Shown: positions 36,510 to 45,590 of the stretch, one piece after another
How positions within the stretch are numbered: position 1 is the stretch's first letter
How the letters are laid out: each line of letters opens with the position of its first letter
Source: Terriglobales bacterium
GTDB taxonomy: Bacteria > Acidobacteriota > Terriglobia > Terriglobales > Acidobacteriaceae
NCBI GenBank assembly: GCA_035573675.1
Contig: DATMAB010000006.1
Location: 62,001 to 126,000, forward strand
Length of the DNA: 64,000 nucleotides
Direction: 5' to 3'
Notes under the pieces: model-generated
Database searches by the model: none
What the model saw: only the letters and a program-made list of their open reading frames with translations
What the model was told of the DNA's origin: nothing
Made by a program: the position numbers and the translations under genes

Positions 36510-37520
36510 TCAGCCGACCGCTTCGCCCTCGGGCGCGTCGCGCAGGCGCGCGGCGTCGGATTCCGGGGTCGAATCGCGTTGACGCGAGGCAACAAGGCCA
36601 AGGGCTTCTGCGGATTCCGATTCCGCCGGAAGCAGCGGATAGAAGTGCGCGTGCAGGTGCCACTCGCTGTGCGGAAAACCGTCCGTGGGGCGCTGGTGCA
36701 GTCCCATCACGTAAGGAAGCGGCGCGCGGAAAAGATTGTCGAAGCGGGCGGTAAGGCGGCGCATTACGTCGGCCAGCGCGTCTCTCCCTTCGCTGTCCAG
36801 CAGGTCGAGCCCGGTCGTGTGGCGCCGGCTTATCACCATGGTCTCCAATCGCTGCGCCGCCCAGAAGGGCGCCAGCGCGGTGAACAGCGCGTTCTCACAC
36901 ACCACGCGCTCGCGATACACCTGCTCCAGCGCCAGGTAATCGCAGAGCAGGCAGGTCTGGCGCGCGTCGTAGTATCCGGTGAACGATGCCTGTTCGCGAA
37001 AGGGCCGGCTGGGAAGGCTCGAACCGGCCCAGATGTCGCAATGGGGGTGTCCGCCGCGCCGCTCAACGATCTGCACGTAACGGATGCCGGGCGTCTGCCC
37101 GAGCGCAGTGTACTGCTCCGCCCAGGCGTCCACTACCGCGCGCGCTTCGGCAGGAGTGAACAGCGGGAAGGAGAGATCATGCCGCGCCATGTAGGCCACC
37201 TGGCGGCAGATCCCCGGCTCGCCCTGTACGATGATGAGGCTGCCCTCGTCGAGGGTAACCTCCGGCGCTCCGGGCAGCAGTGCCGGCATGTCGTCCTCGA
37301 AGACGGCGACACCGTCATAATCAGGATTCCGGACGCCTCCGGTGCGTTCGTTGCCGGGGCACAGCCGGCAGCGCGGATCGTAGATGGAGGCCGCCGGTGG
37401 AGCCGCTTTGGCCGCTGGCAGTCCCGGATTCAAGGCGCGTTGCGGCGAAACCAGCACCCACTCGCGCAGCAGTGGGTTGTAGCGCCGGTGGGGCTGGTCG
37501 CGGAACAGATGGAGTTCCAT
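36510..37520 (-). CDS. Divergent galactose-1-phosphate uridylyltransferase (GalT)-family protein
   Basis: 336 residues of the two-lobed GalT/HIT fold. Retained: RYNPL-EWVLVSPQRA, the zinc pair CRLCPGN (51-56 region), ETMVISRRHTTGLDLL, and WHLHAHFYPLL. Altered: the catalytic motif is HPHCDIW where E. coli GalT has HPHGQIW. The nucleophilic His stays but the following Gln is Asp. About seven residues before it are missing, with VERRG in place of VFENKG, and the C-terminal hexose-binding stretch (KFMVGYE in E. coli) is not recognisable. It may use another sugar phosphate or be impaired. ATG 37520. Confidence 0.85.
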   Translation of the reverse strand: MELHLFRDQPHRRYNPLLREWVLVSPQRALNPGLPAAKAAPPAASIYDPRCRLCPGNERTGGVRNPDYDGVAVFEDDMPALLPGAPEVTLDEGSLIIVQGEPGICRQVAYMARHDLSFPLFTPAEARAVVDAWAEQYTALGQTPGIRYVQIVERRGGHPHCDIWAGSSLPSRPFREQASFTGYYDARQTCLLCDYLALEQVYRERVVCENALFTALAPFWAAQRLETMVISRRHTTGLDLLDSEGRDALADVMRRLTARFDNLFRAPLPYVMGLHQRPTDGFPHSEWHLHAHFYPLLPAESESAEALGLVASRQRDSTPESDAARLRDAPEGEAVG

Positions 37521-37599
37521 CGCGCCGCATCATACTCCGCGCACCCGGCGAAGGCGATGGAGGCTCCGGGCACAGGGTGGTTTCCTAGTCACGAAGTCA

Positions 37600-37615
37600 T
37601 GTGACCTGGATCACA
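37600..37615. promoter_or_regulatory. CRP/FNR-family site TGTGA-N6-TCACA
   Basis: Perfect match to the CRP consensus (TGTGACCTGGATCACA). Its centre, 37607.5, lies exactly 41.5 bp upstream of the start predicted from an extended -10 (TGA-TGTAAT, 37634-37642), class II geometry for a plus-strand transcript. It is also 80 bp upstream of galT on the other strand. Confidence 0.65.
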
Positions 37616-37648
37616 TCCCGCCCCGCGGGGTGCTGATGTAATCGCAGC

Positions 37649-37717
37649 ATCCACGCTCACCGGTCCGGGATGGCAGCGATGCTGCAAAGCAAGCTGCTGT
37701 CCCGGACATGATTTTTT
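37649..37717 (+). ncRNA. Candidate small RNA with Rho-independent terminator
   Basis: No plus-strand gene lies upstream, yet a strong plus-strand terminator is present: a 15-bp stem 37663-37677 / 37693-37707 (two G.U pairs), loop of 15 nt, then TTTTTT at 37712-37717. Together with the CRP site and extended -10 just upstream this defines a ~70-nt transcript. No open frame of note is inside. Expression is inferred, not shown. Confidence 0.4.
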
Positions 37718-37750
37718 GGGGGGATCGGCAGCGTGCGCGGGGACATCAAC

Positions 37751-37779
37751 AAAAAGGCCGGGCGGAGTGCCGGTCCTTT
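37751..37779 (-). terminator. Terminator of the Cys-rich protein gene
   Basis: Read on the minus strand: AAGGACCGG, 8-nt loop, CCGGCCTT and then a run of T. The stem has one A.C mismatch. It lies 20-48 nt after the stop codon at 37799. Confidence 0.55.
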
Positions 37780-37798
37780 GACCACTAGAATGCGGCGT

Positions 37799-38230
37799 CT
37801 ATTGCCCGTGCGCCATCGCCGCACAGCAGCCGGCGCCCGCATGCTTTGCGTGACCCTGGCAGCAAGCTGCTCCCTGGGCACAGCAGCCGGCAGCGCCTTC
37901 GGCTCTCATCTTGCAGCAACCGCCTTCGCCGCAGGCGGCTGATCCGCTCGCCTGCTTCCTGGCACAAGCCATCGATTCGCTGACCGTCTGCTGGAACTCG
38001 GCCAGCAAGCGGGCGTGCTCGTCGGAGGCAGCCTTGCGCGCGGCGTCATCCTTGGCAGTGCGCACGCGCTCGAAGCTGGCCGTGAGGTCAGCGGCCATCT
38101 TCATCACTTTTTCGTGCTTGGCCATCATGGGACAGCCAGCCGGCGTCGCCGGAGTTGAGCTCTGCCGGGCGAGCGCACCTGTGACCAACACCGCCAGCGA
38201 AATCAGAACGATTGCGTACAAACGCTTCAC
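37799..38230 (-). CDS. Secreted Cys/His-rich, probably metal-binding protein
   Basis: 143 residues: signal peptide (MKRLYAIVLISLAVLVTGALA), a helical stretch with CPMMAKHEKVMKMAADL, and a C-terminal third with most of the 11 cysteines in CC pairs plus His and Met (GCCKM, GCCAQ, CCQGHAKHAGAGCC). This composition suggests a periplasmic soft-metal binder such as for copper. GTG 38230 has GAGAGGAGA upstream. It diverges from the RND efflux operon, with two CRP-type sites between. TAGGAT at 38273-38278 (minus) sits where a class II promoter for this gene would need its -10. Confidence 0.78.
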   Translation of the reverse strand: MKRLYAIVLISLAVLVTGALARQSSTPATPAGCPMMAKHEKVMKMAADLTASFERVRTAKDDAARKAASDEHARLLAEFQQTVSESMACARKQASGSAACGEGGCCKMRAEGAAGCCAQGAACCQGHAKHAGAGCCAAMAHGQ

Positions 38231-38299
38231 CGGATCTCTCCTCTCATGGAACGGGACTTGTGCCTCGTCGGCATCCTACGTGCACCCCGGGAGCCGGTC

Positions 38300-38315
38300 T
38301 GTGACAAGAATCACA
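38300..38315. promoter_or_regulatory. CRP/FNR-family site TGTGA-N6-TCACA
   Basis: Perfect palindrome arms (TGTGACAAGAATCACA). Its centre lies 41.5 bp from the start predicted by the minus-strand -10 TAGGAT (38273-38278), so it would act on the Cys-rich protein gene. Confidence 0.65.
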
Positions 38316-38347
38316 GGCGTCATGAGGATTGTAGCCCGTGACCTGCC

Positions 38348-38363
38348 CGTGATATCCGTCACA
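38348..38363. promoter_or_regulatory. CRP/FNR-like site CGTGA-N6-TCACA
   Basis: One mismatch from consensus (CGTGATATCCGTCACA). TACCCT at 38386-38391 is a possible -10 placing the start of the efflux operon about 42 bp from the centre of this site. It is 48 bp from the 38300 site (centre to centre). Confidence 0.5.
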
Positions 38364-38418
38364 GCCGGTTGTGCGTTGCCCCGAATACCCTGACCGGGAG
38401 AGTGGGAGGTACCGCGTA

Positions 38419-39789
38419 ATGCTGTCACTCATTCGACCCGCCAGAGCTTTTCTGGTCTGGATGGTGGTTCTGCCCTGCTGCTCAGCGCAAGGGCAGGCGC
38501 CGCCGAATCTGACCCTGCCCCAAGCCGTGGCCAGGGCGCTGGAAGCCAATCCGATGCGTGCCGCCGCGGTCGCGGACCGCGATGCCGCCGCCAGCGGAGT
38601 GCGTGAGGCGCGTGCCGAGCTGCTGCCTTCCGTTTCCTTTTCGGAAGGATTCACACGCAGTACGGACCCGGTGTTCGTCTTCGGAACCAAGCTGCGGCAG
38701 GAGCGCTTCACCGCCGCCGATTTCGCGCTTGCCGAGTTGAACACGCCCGCGCCCATCAATAATTTCTCCACTCGCATCTGGACCGAGTGGAGCCTGTTCG
38801 ATTCCGGAGGCAAGCTGTTCAAGCTGGCGCGCTCGAAGCGCCTGAGCGAGGCCGCCGACCTCCGGTTCGAGCGCACCGAGCAGGAGATCGCCTTCCGCGC
38901 GGTCGAGGCGTACCTGGCGGTGCTGGAAGCCGAAAAGCAGCGGCAGGTGGCGGAGCAGTCGCTGCGCACCGCTGAGGCCGTACGCGATCGCAGCCAGGCG
39001 CGGGTCGCGGCCGGTGTGGCCGTCGAGTCCGACCTGCTCAGTGCCCGCGTCAATCTAGCTGAACGGCAGCATCAGCTCCTGCTCGCGGACAACGCCGCCA
39101 AACTGGCGCGTGCGCAGTTGAATAGCGTTCTGGGGGAACAGATGGGTACAGGCTTCGAGCTGGCTGAAGTCTCGGACGCGGCGCCGCCCGCGGTTGAGCC
39201 TCTCGAGGCGTTGGAGCAGCAGGCGTTGGCGAAGCGGCCGGACCTGCGCCGGATCGAGGCGCAGCTGGCGGCCCAGGCGAAGAGCGTCTCTGCGGCCAAA
39301 TCCGCGTTCGGGCCGCGGGTGAATCTGTTCGCCGGCTGGGAAGCGCACAACCAGGAGCTGACCAGCGGCGGCAACACCAACTGGACGGGCGGGGTCGAGC
39401 TGCAGTTCGACCTGTTCCAGGGCGGGGCCAAGGCGGCGCGCCTCTCCCGCGAGCGGGCTGGCGCGGCGCGCCTGGCAGCGTTGCGGCAGGCCGCGCAGGA
39501 TGCGGTGCGGCTCGAGGTCCGCCGCGCCTACTACGACCTCGACGCGGCACGCCAGCACGTGGAGGTGATGCGCGCCGCGATGTCGGAAGCGGGTGAGAGC
39601 CTGCGCATCACGCAGAACCGCTATGACGCCGGGCTCAACACCATCACCGACCTGCTGCGGGTCGAGGAAACCTCGCGCCGCACGCAAAGCGACTACTGGG
39701 GCGCAGTGTTCCGGCTGCGGAGGGCACAGGCTGCGCTGGAACTGGCCACAGGCATTCTGGGTCCCCATTCTCCGGCGGTGCAACCATGA
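38419..39789 (+). CDS. TolC-family outer-membrane efflux protein
   Basis: 456 residues with signal peptide (to SAQGQ) and two repeats of long amphipathic helices typical of OEP trimers; VAYLAVLEAEKQ-like helices and RVNLFAGWEAHN...GVELQFDLFQGG are landmarks. It forms the exit duct for the next two gene products. GGGAGGT at 38404-38410 sets ATG 38419; the upstream in-frame Met at 38371 would lie before the predicted promoter. Overlaps the fusion-protein gene by ATGA. Confidence 0.92.
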   Translation: MLSLIRPARAFLVWMVVLPCCSAQGQAPPNLTLPQAVARALEANPMRAAAVADRDAAASGVREARAELLPSVSFSEGFTRSTDPVFVFGTKLRQERFTAADFALAELNTPAPINNFSTRIWTEWSLFDSGGKLFKLARSKRLSEAADLRFERTEQEIAFRAVEAYLAVLEAEKQRQVAEQSLRTAEAVRDRSQARVAAGVAVESDLLSARVNLAERQHQLLLADNAAKLARAQLNSVLGEQMGTGFELAEVSDAAPPAVEPLEALEQQALAKRPDLRRIEAQLAAQAKSVSAAKSAFGPRVNLFAGWEAHNQELTSGGNTNWTGGVELQFDLFQGGAKAARLSRERAGAARLAALRQAAQDAVRLEVRRAYYDLDAARQHVEVMRAAMSEAGESLRITQNRYDAGLNTITDLLRVEETSRRTQSDYWGAVFRLRRAQAALELATGILGPHSPAVQP

Positions 39790-40901
39790 CGCGTATGTGG
39801 AAGTTGTCCTCTTTTCTGATCATGCTTGCCTTCGTACTGTCGGGGTGCAGCGAGAAGAAAGCGGAACCGGCAGCGGCCGCCGAGACCGTGCGCGGCGTAC
39901 GCGTGGTCGCCGTGACCGCGGAGCCCGCGCCGGATTTCGCAGAGGTCACCGGCACGGTTCGGGCAGCACAGACGGCGATTGTGTCCAGCGAGACCATGGG
40001 CATTCTGCGCCACGTGGCTGCCCGCGAGGGCGAACGCGTCCGGCGGGGGCAAGTGCTGGCGCTCATCGATGATTCCGCGCCTCAGGCCGCGCTGCACCGC
40101 GCGCAGGCTGGAGTGCGCGCCGCCGAGCAGCAGGCGGCTGCGGCAGAAGCCGACTACAACCTGGCCTCCGCGACTTTGCGGCGTTATCAGGACCTGCGGG
40201 AGAAGAAGTCGGTGAGCCCGCAGGAGTTCGACGAGATTCAAGCCCGCCACGACGCCGCCGCAGCGCAGCGCGAGATGGCGCAGGCCGGGCGCGTTCAGGC
40301 CCAGGCCGAGCTGGCGCAGGCACAGACCGCCTTCGGGCACACGCGGGTGCGCGCGCCGTTCGACGGTTTAGTGGCGGAGAAGCGCGCCGACCCGGGCACG
40401 CTCGCCACTCCCGGCATGCCCCTGTTCGTGGTCGAAGACACCAGCAGCTTCCGCGCCGAGGCTCCCGCGGATGAACAGGACCTGCAATACCTCGCCATCG
40501 GGAAGTCCGTTCCCGTGTTCGTGGAAGCGCTGGGCATGGAGTTCACCGGAAGAATCGCCCAGGTGCTGCCCGCGGCCGATCCGGCTAGCCGCAGCTTTCT
40601 GGTGAAAGTGCAGTTGCCGCAGGACGCGAGGCTGCGTTCCGGTCTGTTCGCGCGTGTGCGTTATGCACGCGGCGAACGACCCATGCTGCGGGTGCCGCGC
40701 TCCGCTGTGCTGGAGCGAGGGCAGGTTCGCGCGGTCTTCCTGCTCGACCCGGACGGCATTGCCCGCCTGCAGTTTGTGACCCTGGGCCGGGAACAGGGCG
40801 AGCGGGTCGAGGTGCTCTCCGGACTGAAGGCGGACGACCGTATCGTGGCCGATCCGGGCAGCCGTGACCTGGCCGGCAAGCGAGTCGAGGTGGCGCCGTG
40901 A
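39786..40901 (+). CDS. RND efflux periplasmic adaptor (membrane fusion lipoprotein)
   Basis: 371 residues, lipoprotein signal ending LSGC (Cys21). Order: lipoyl half ([30 protein letters not shown]), alpha-hairpin (~90-175, Ala/Gln-rich), second lipoyl half ([33 protein letters not shown]), beta-barrel and membrane-proximal domain. It links the pump to the TolC-like channel. Start and stop both overlap neighbours by four bases. Confidence 0.93.
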   Translation: MTRMWKLSSFLIMLAFVLSGCSEKKAEPAAAAETVRGVRVVAVTAEPAPDFAEVTGTVRAAQTAIVSSETMGILRHVAAREGERVRRGQVLALIDDSAPQAALHRAQAGVRAAEQQAAAAEADYNLASATLRRYQDLREKKSVSPQEFDEIQARHDAAAAQREMAQAGRVQAQAELAQAQTAFGHTRVRAPFDGLVAEKRADPGTLATPGMPLFVVEDTSSFRAEAPADEQDLQYLAIGKSVPVFVEALGMEFTGRIAQVLPAADPASRSFLVKVQLPQDARLRSGLFARVRYARGERPMLRVPRSAVLERGQVRAVFLLDPDGIARLQFVTLGREQGERVEVLSGLKADDRIVADPGSRDLAGKRVEVAP

Positions 40902-43900
40902 ACGCGTTGCGCGCCGCGGGCAAGCTGGCCCACGCCTTCATCGACTCCAAGCTCACGCCGCTGGTCGTCGTGGCCTCCATCCTGCTGGGCCTGTTCGCGA
41001 CGTGGCAGACGCCACGGGAGGAAGAGCCGCAGATCGTCGTGCCCATGCTGGACGTCTTCGTCCAGGTGCCGGGCGCGTCCGCCCGCGAGGTGGCCGAGCG
41101 CGCCACCATCCCCATGGAGAAGCTGCTGCGCGAAGTGCCGGGCGTCGAATACGTCTACTCCATCACGCGGCCGGGGATGAGCCTGGTGATCGTGCGCTTC
41201 TATGTGGGCCAGAAGGAAGAGGATGCCATCGTCAAGACGTACAACAAGCTCTATTCCAACTTCGACCGCATCCCGCCTGGCGTTTCGCAGCCGCTCATCA
41301 AGGTGCGCTCTATCGACGATGTGCCCATCCTGGCGCTCACGCTCTGGGGAAAAGGCTACGACGGGTATCGGCTGAGGCTCATCGCGGCGGAGCTGGAGGA
41401 TTCCCTCAAGCAACTGGACGACGTTTCCGAAACCACCATTCTGGGCGGGCGTCCACGCCGCCTGCGCGTGGTGCTCGATCCGCAGCGGCTGGCCGCCTAC
41501 GGGGTCACGCCCGCCGGCGTGGCTTCCCAGCTCGAGCAGGCGAACCGCCGCGGACAGGCGGGCAGCTTCGCGCGCGACAACCAGGACTTCCTGGTGGATG
41601 CCGGCAGCTTCTTCACCTCTGCGGAAGAACTGCAGAAAGTCGTGGTGGGCGTGGCGCAGGGACGCCCCATCTACCTGCGCAACGTCGCCGACAAGCTGGA
41701 GGACGGCCCAGCCGAGCCGGAGAGCTACGTCCAATACAGCAACGCGGCCGGCAGCGGCGCAAAGGACACGGCTGAGTACCCGGCCGTCACCATCACGCTG
41801 GCCAAGCGCAAGGGCGCGAACGCCACGCTGATCGCTCACGCAGCGCTGGAGAAAGTCGAGTCGCTGCGCGGGTATCTCCTGCCGGCGGACCTGAACGTCA
41901 CCGTGACCCGCAATTATGGCGAGACCGCCAAGGACAAGTCCGACGAGCTGCTGAAGCACCTGCTGTTGGCCACGCTTTCCGTCACGCTGCTCATCGCGCT
42001 GGCGCTGGGCTGGCGCGAGTCCGGCGTGGTGCTGCTGGCCATCCCGGTCACGCTCGCGCTGACGCTTTCCATCTTCTACTTTTACGGCTACACGCTGAAC
42101 CGGGTGACGCTGTTCGCCCTCATCTTTTCCATCGGCATCCTGGTGGATGACGCCATCGTCGTGGTGGAGAACATCGTGCGCCACTTCCGATTGCCGGAGA
42201 GTCGCGGGCGAACGCTGAGCGACGTTGCCGTGGAAGCCGTGGACGAAGTGGGCAATCCCACTATCCTCGCCACCTTCACCGTGATCGCGGCCATCCTCCC
42301 CATGGCGTTCGTCCGGGGGCTGATGGGGCCGTACATGCGGCCCATCCCGGTCGGCGCCTCGGCGGCCATGATGTTCTCGCTGGTAGTGGCGTTTGTGGTC
42401 TCGCCCTGGGCGGCATTGCGCCTGCTGCGGCACTACAGCGAATCGGCGGCCGGTGAACACGAGGCCGAAGGCTGGACCACGCGTACCTACCGCCGGTTGA
42501 TGACGCCGCTCGTGGCCCATCGCCGCCGCCGCTGGATTTTTCTCGGCGGCATGGTGGGCCTGTTGCTGCTGGCCGTGTTGCTCATTCCGCTCAGACTCGT
42601 ACGCGTGAAGATGCTGCCCTTCGACAACAAGAGCGAGTTCCAGATCATCATCGATATGCCCGAGGGCGCCACGCTCGAAGAGACCGCGCGCGTGGCGCAG
42701 GCGCTGGGACGCTACGTCGCACAGCAGCCCGAGGTCGTGAACTACCAGATCTACGCCGGGCTCTCCGGTCCTTACAACTTCAACGGCCTGGTGCGCCATT
42801 ACTTCCTGCGCCGCGGCCCGAACGTGGCCGATATCCAGGTGAACCTGCTCCCGCGCCACGACCGCGACCAGCAGAGCCACGCCATCGCCCGCCGCATGCG
42901 TCCCGAGCTGGAAAAGATTGCGCGTCCCTTCGGCGCACGCATCAAGGTGGCGGAGGTGCCGCCCGGCCCTCCGGTGCTGCAAACCATGGTGGCGGAAGTC
43001 TACGGGCTTGATTACACGCGCCAGATCGCGCTGGCCGCCGAGATCCGCAAGATCTTCGAGCAGACTCCGGGCGTCACCGATGTGGACTGGTACGTCGAAG
43101 ACCCGCAGACCCGTTTCGACATGAAGGTGGACCTGGACAAGGCCGCGCTGCACGGCATCTCTGCCGCCGACGTCACCCGCACGGTGGAGATGGGACTGGG
43201 TGGCGCCGTAGTCGGCCTGCTGCACGCGCCTGAAGCACGCGAGGACGTGCCCATCGAAGTGCGCCTGAGCCGCGCCGGGCGCTCCGGTGTTGAGACGCTC
43301 GGCTCCCTGCGCCTGCCCACGCCTCAAGGGGGATCCGTTTCGCTCGCGGAAGTCACCACCACGGAAAGGAAAACGCTCGAGCCTTCGGTCTATCGCAAGA
43401 ACATGCGGCCTGTCGTTTACGTCACCGGAGACTTGGCGGGCGCAGAGGAGAGCCCGGTCTACGCCATCCTCACCATGCGCAAGACCATCGCGGCGCTCAA
43501 GCTCCCGGAGGGTTACGAGATCGCCCAGTACTCCAGCGTTCTGCCCGAACGGTCCGATCGCTACGCCATGAAGTGGGACGGCGAGTGGCACATCACCTAC
43601 GAGGTCTTCCGCGACCTGGGCCTCGCGTTTGCCGCCGTGCTGGTGCTGATCTACGTGCTGGTGGTGGGCTGGTTCCATTCATTCCGCACGCCGCTGGTCA
43701 TCATGGCGCCCATTCCGCTGACCCTGGTAGGCATCCTGCCGGCGCACGCGCTGATGGGCGCGTTCTTTACCGCCACCTCGATGATCGGCTTCATCGCCGG
43801 CGCCGGCATCATCGTGCGCAATTCCATCATCCTGGTCGACTTCATCGAGCTGCGCCGCCGCCAGGGCATGCCGCTCGAAGATGCCGTGGTGGACGCGGGC

Positions 43901-44116
43901 GCGGTGCGCTTCCGTCCCATGCTGCTCACCGCGGCTGCGGTGGTGGTGGGCGCGAGCGTCATCCTGTTCGATCCCATTTTCCAGGGGCTGGCGATTTCGC
44001 TGATGGCGGGCGAAGTCGCCTCCACCCTGCTTTCCCGCATGGCCGTGCCCGTGCTCTACTACATGAGCCAGCGCGGCCACGCGGCGGAACTCTCTGCCGA
44101 TGAGGAGGAGGTATGA
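40898..44116 (+). CDS. RND efflux permease, HAE1-like
   Basis: 1072 residues, full length. Two repeats of one plus five helices with large periplasmic loops. TM4 has [22 protein letters not shown] with the double Asp of drug pumps, not the single-Asp/Glu layout of CzcA metal pumps; yet a Cys-rich protein is divergently encoded, so the substrate could be either. Residues 1-30 are amphipathic then TM1 ([17 protein letters not shown]). GTG 40898 overlaps the adaptor stop; the last codons overlap the DUF2892 gene. GAGGAGGAGG precedes that next start. Confidence 0.93.
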   Translation: MNALRAAGKLAHAFIDSKLTPLVVVASILLGLFATWQTPREEEPQIVVPMLDVFVQVPGASAREVAERATIPMEKLLREVPGVEYVYSITRPGMSLVIVRFYVGQKEEDAIVKTYNKLYSNFDRIPPGVSQPLIKVRSIDDVPILALTLWGKGYDGYRLRLIAAELEDSLKQLDDVSETTILGGRPRRLRVVLDPQRLAAYGVTPAGVASQLEQANRRGQAGSFARDNQDFLVDAGSFFTSAEELQKVVVGVAQGRPIYLRNVADKLEDGPAEPESYVQYSNAAGSGAKDTAEYPAVTITLAKRKGANATLIAHAALEKVESLRGYLLPADLNVTVTRNYGETAKDKSDELLKHLLLATLSVTLLIALALGWRESGVVLLAIPVTLALTLSIFYFYGYTLNRVTLFALIFSIGILVDDAIVVVENIVRHFRLPESRGRTLSDVAVEAVDEVGNPTILATFTVIAAILPMAFVRGLMGPYMRPIPVGASAAMMFSLVVAFVVSPWAALRLLRHYSESAAGEHEAEGWTTRTYRRLMTPLVAHRRRRWIFLGGMVGLLLLAVLLIPLRLVRVKMLPFDNKSEFQIIIDMPEGATLEETARVAQALGRYVAQQPEVVNYQIYAGLSGPYNFNGLVRHYFLRRGPNVADIQVNLLPRHDRDQQSHAIARRMRPELEKIARPFGARIKVAEVPPGPPVLQTMVAEVYGLDYTRQIALAAEIRKIFEQTPGVTDVDWYVEDPQTRFDMKVDLDKAALHGISAADVTRTVEMGLGGAVVGLLHAPEAREDVPIEVRLSRAGRSGVETLGSLRLPTPQGGSVSLAEVTTTERKTLEPSVYRKNMRPVVYVTGDLAGAEESPVYAILTMRKTIAALKLPEGYEIAQYSSVLPERSDRYAMKWDGEWHITYEVFRDLGLAFAAVLVLIYVLVVGWFHSFRTPLVIMAPIPLTLVGILPAHALMGAFFTATSMIGFIAGAGIIVRNSIILVDFIELRRRQGMPLEDAVVDAGAVRFRPMLLTAAAVVVGASVILFDPIFQGLAISLMAGEVASTLLSRMAVPVLYYMSQRGHAAELSADEEEV

Positions 44117-44331
44117 CCGTCAATGCAGGTTTGCGGGCCGTTGCCGGGACTTTCGTTCTGCTCTCCCTGGCGCTGGGCTACTGGGTAAGTCCTTACTTCT
44201 TTCTGTTCACCGCCTTCGTGGGACTGAATCTGTTGCAGTCGGGCTTCACCAATTGGTGTCCCATGATGCTCATCCTGCGCAAGCTGGGCATGCCGGAAGT
44301 CTGCCCGCCCAAGACGGCGCCGGTGAAGTAG
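44113..44331 (+). CDS. DUF2892 small membrane protein
   Basis: 72 residues with two transmembrane helices and the motif [17 protein letters not shown], as in the YgaP-type C-terminal domain (inner membrane, Cys-containing). DUF2892 proteins often sit in redox- or sulfur-linked operons. Overlaps the RND gene (ATGA) and is thus part of the efflux operon. Its role there is unknown; the CP motif may bind metal or react with thiols. Confidence 0.88.
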   Translation: MTVNAGLRAVAGTFVLLSLALGYWVSPYFFLFTAFVGLNLLQSGFTNWCPMMLILRKLGMPEVCPPKTAPVK

Positions 44332-44416
44332 GGTGGCGAACGTCTTGGGTCTGGCAGGCTACCGACAGCGCTCCCGAACGCGCGAAGGCGCGCCGTTGTG
44401 AAGGGGAGGCAGACCG

Positions 44417-44530
44417 ATGAGCACGCTCGCTTACGGGATCTCTTGCGCAGCCTTCGATTTCTGCATGGCGGCGTATTTCTATGTGCGCGGCACCGAGTGG
44501 AAGGCCGCGTGGAGGCCTCCGCAACCCTGA
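44417..44530 (+). CDS. Possible 37-residue membrane peptide
   Basis: Starts ATG 44417 with GGGGAGGC at 44403-44410, a good Shine-Dalgarno. The peptide has one hydrophobic stretch with two Cys ([20 protein letters not shown]) and ends [10 protein letters not shown]. It follows the DUF2892 gene by 85 nt on the same strand and could be a small efflux-operon protein. Evidence is only the ribosome site, composition and place. Confidence 0.4.
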   Translation: MSTLAYGISCAAFDFCMAAYFYVRGTEWKAAWRPPQP

Positions 44531-44597
44531 GGATCGAGCACCGCGAAGAAAAACCGATACCCGCAGCGCCTGTTCAGGGGATTCGGCTTGGAAAAGT

Positions 44598-44674
<77 letters not shown>

Positions 44675-44854
44675 ACGCGTGCGGATGGGCAGAAGAACAG
44701 GAGCCGCAGCAGACGGAGCGGCTCCGCATTCGATTCTCGCAGCGGCAATTATAACAAACAGGCGCTCCTCGCCGATTGCCGCTCTTGCGCCCGAACCGTT
44801 TTCCGAACGGAGTCGGGAGACTCCACAGCAGAAGCGAACGCCGCGTCCCCGCTT

Positions 44855-45394
44855 CTATTTCTCCACGCGCAGGTTGTTGGTCACGGAGAACAGACCGGAG
44901 ACGCCCTTGGCACGGATGCCGGCGGTGTTCTTGTCGGCCTCGCTGTCCACTACTCCCTCGAGCGTGGCGTGGCCTCGCTTGACGATGATGCGGATGGGCG
45001 GGTTCACCCCCAACGCATAGCGCTGCAGCGACGGGAATCCATAGATCGCGCGATACAGGCGCAGGCGCAGACGATCGTCGTTCTGCGAGGCGGGCAGGAC
45101 CTCGATCTGGTTGTCCACCTGCTCCACACCTTCAATGCTCTTCACCGCGCGCTCGGCGTCAGACTTGAGCGTCTCCCGCGTGACCTGCCCCACCAACGTG
45201 ACCTTGTACCCTTCGACCTTGAACGCGATGTTGTCGAACACGCCCAGATAGGGGAGCATCAGCAGCTCATGCCGGACCTCTTTGATAATCCGCTGCTGGG
45301 CCCGCTCCGAGGGCTGCTCGCCCTGCCCCAGGAGCGTGGCCGGAATCAATAGCGCAACCAGGCTGGCGACAACCATCAGCTTGCGTAGCTTCAT
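44855..45394 (-). CDS. Secreted BON-domain protein
   Basis: 179 residues: signal peptide (to LLGQG), then two BON domains (~40-105, with VTLVGQVTRETLKSDAERAVKSIEGVEQVDNQI, and ~115-178 with ATLEGVVDSEADKNTAGIRAKGVSGLFSVTNNLRV). BON domains bind phospholipid or form periplasmic scaffolds (OsmY-like). ATG 45394 is set by GGAGAGGAG seven nt upstream; the frame extends 26 codons further without reason. It is divergent from purM. Confidence 0.92.
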   Translation of the reverse strand: MKLRKLMVVASLVALLIPATLLGQGEQPSERAQQRIIKEVRHELLMLPYLGVFDNIAFKVEGYKVTLVGQVTRETLKSDAERAVKSIEGVEQVDNQIEVLPASQNDDRLRLRLYRAIYGFPSLQRYALGVNPPIRIIVKRGHATLEGVVDSEADKNTAGIRAKGVSGLFSVTNNLRVEK

Positions 45395-45531
45395 AGGCAA
45401 CTCCTCTCCATATAGATGCGCCGGCGGGCCGCTGCGGATAAGGGAGAACCGGCCAGCGCACAGCTTTCGCATGTGTTTCTCATAGCTTTCTTATGACCGC
45501 GGCCGGGCCACAGAGCCTCCGGTACCAACGA

Positions 45532-45540
45532 TGCTACAAT
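45532..45540 (+). promoter_or_regulatory. Extended -10 of purM
   Basis: TGC-TACAAT: extended -10 with five of six consensus bases. No good -35 is seen. The leader to the purM GTG is about 45 nt. Confidence 0.5.
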
Positions 45541-45590
45541 AACGCCTCTTTTGCGCGGTAGGTGGGGCCTTCCGCGCTTCCAGGAAGCGA

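Noticed and set aside
40661-43678. 1005-residue open frame on the minus strand
   Set aside because: Antisense shadow of the RND permease gene; the protein is His/Arg/Asp-rich with no family pattern, as expected of an antisense frame in high-GC DNA.
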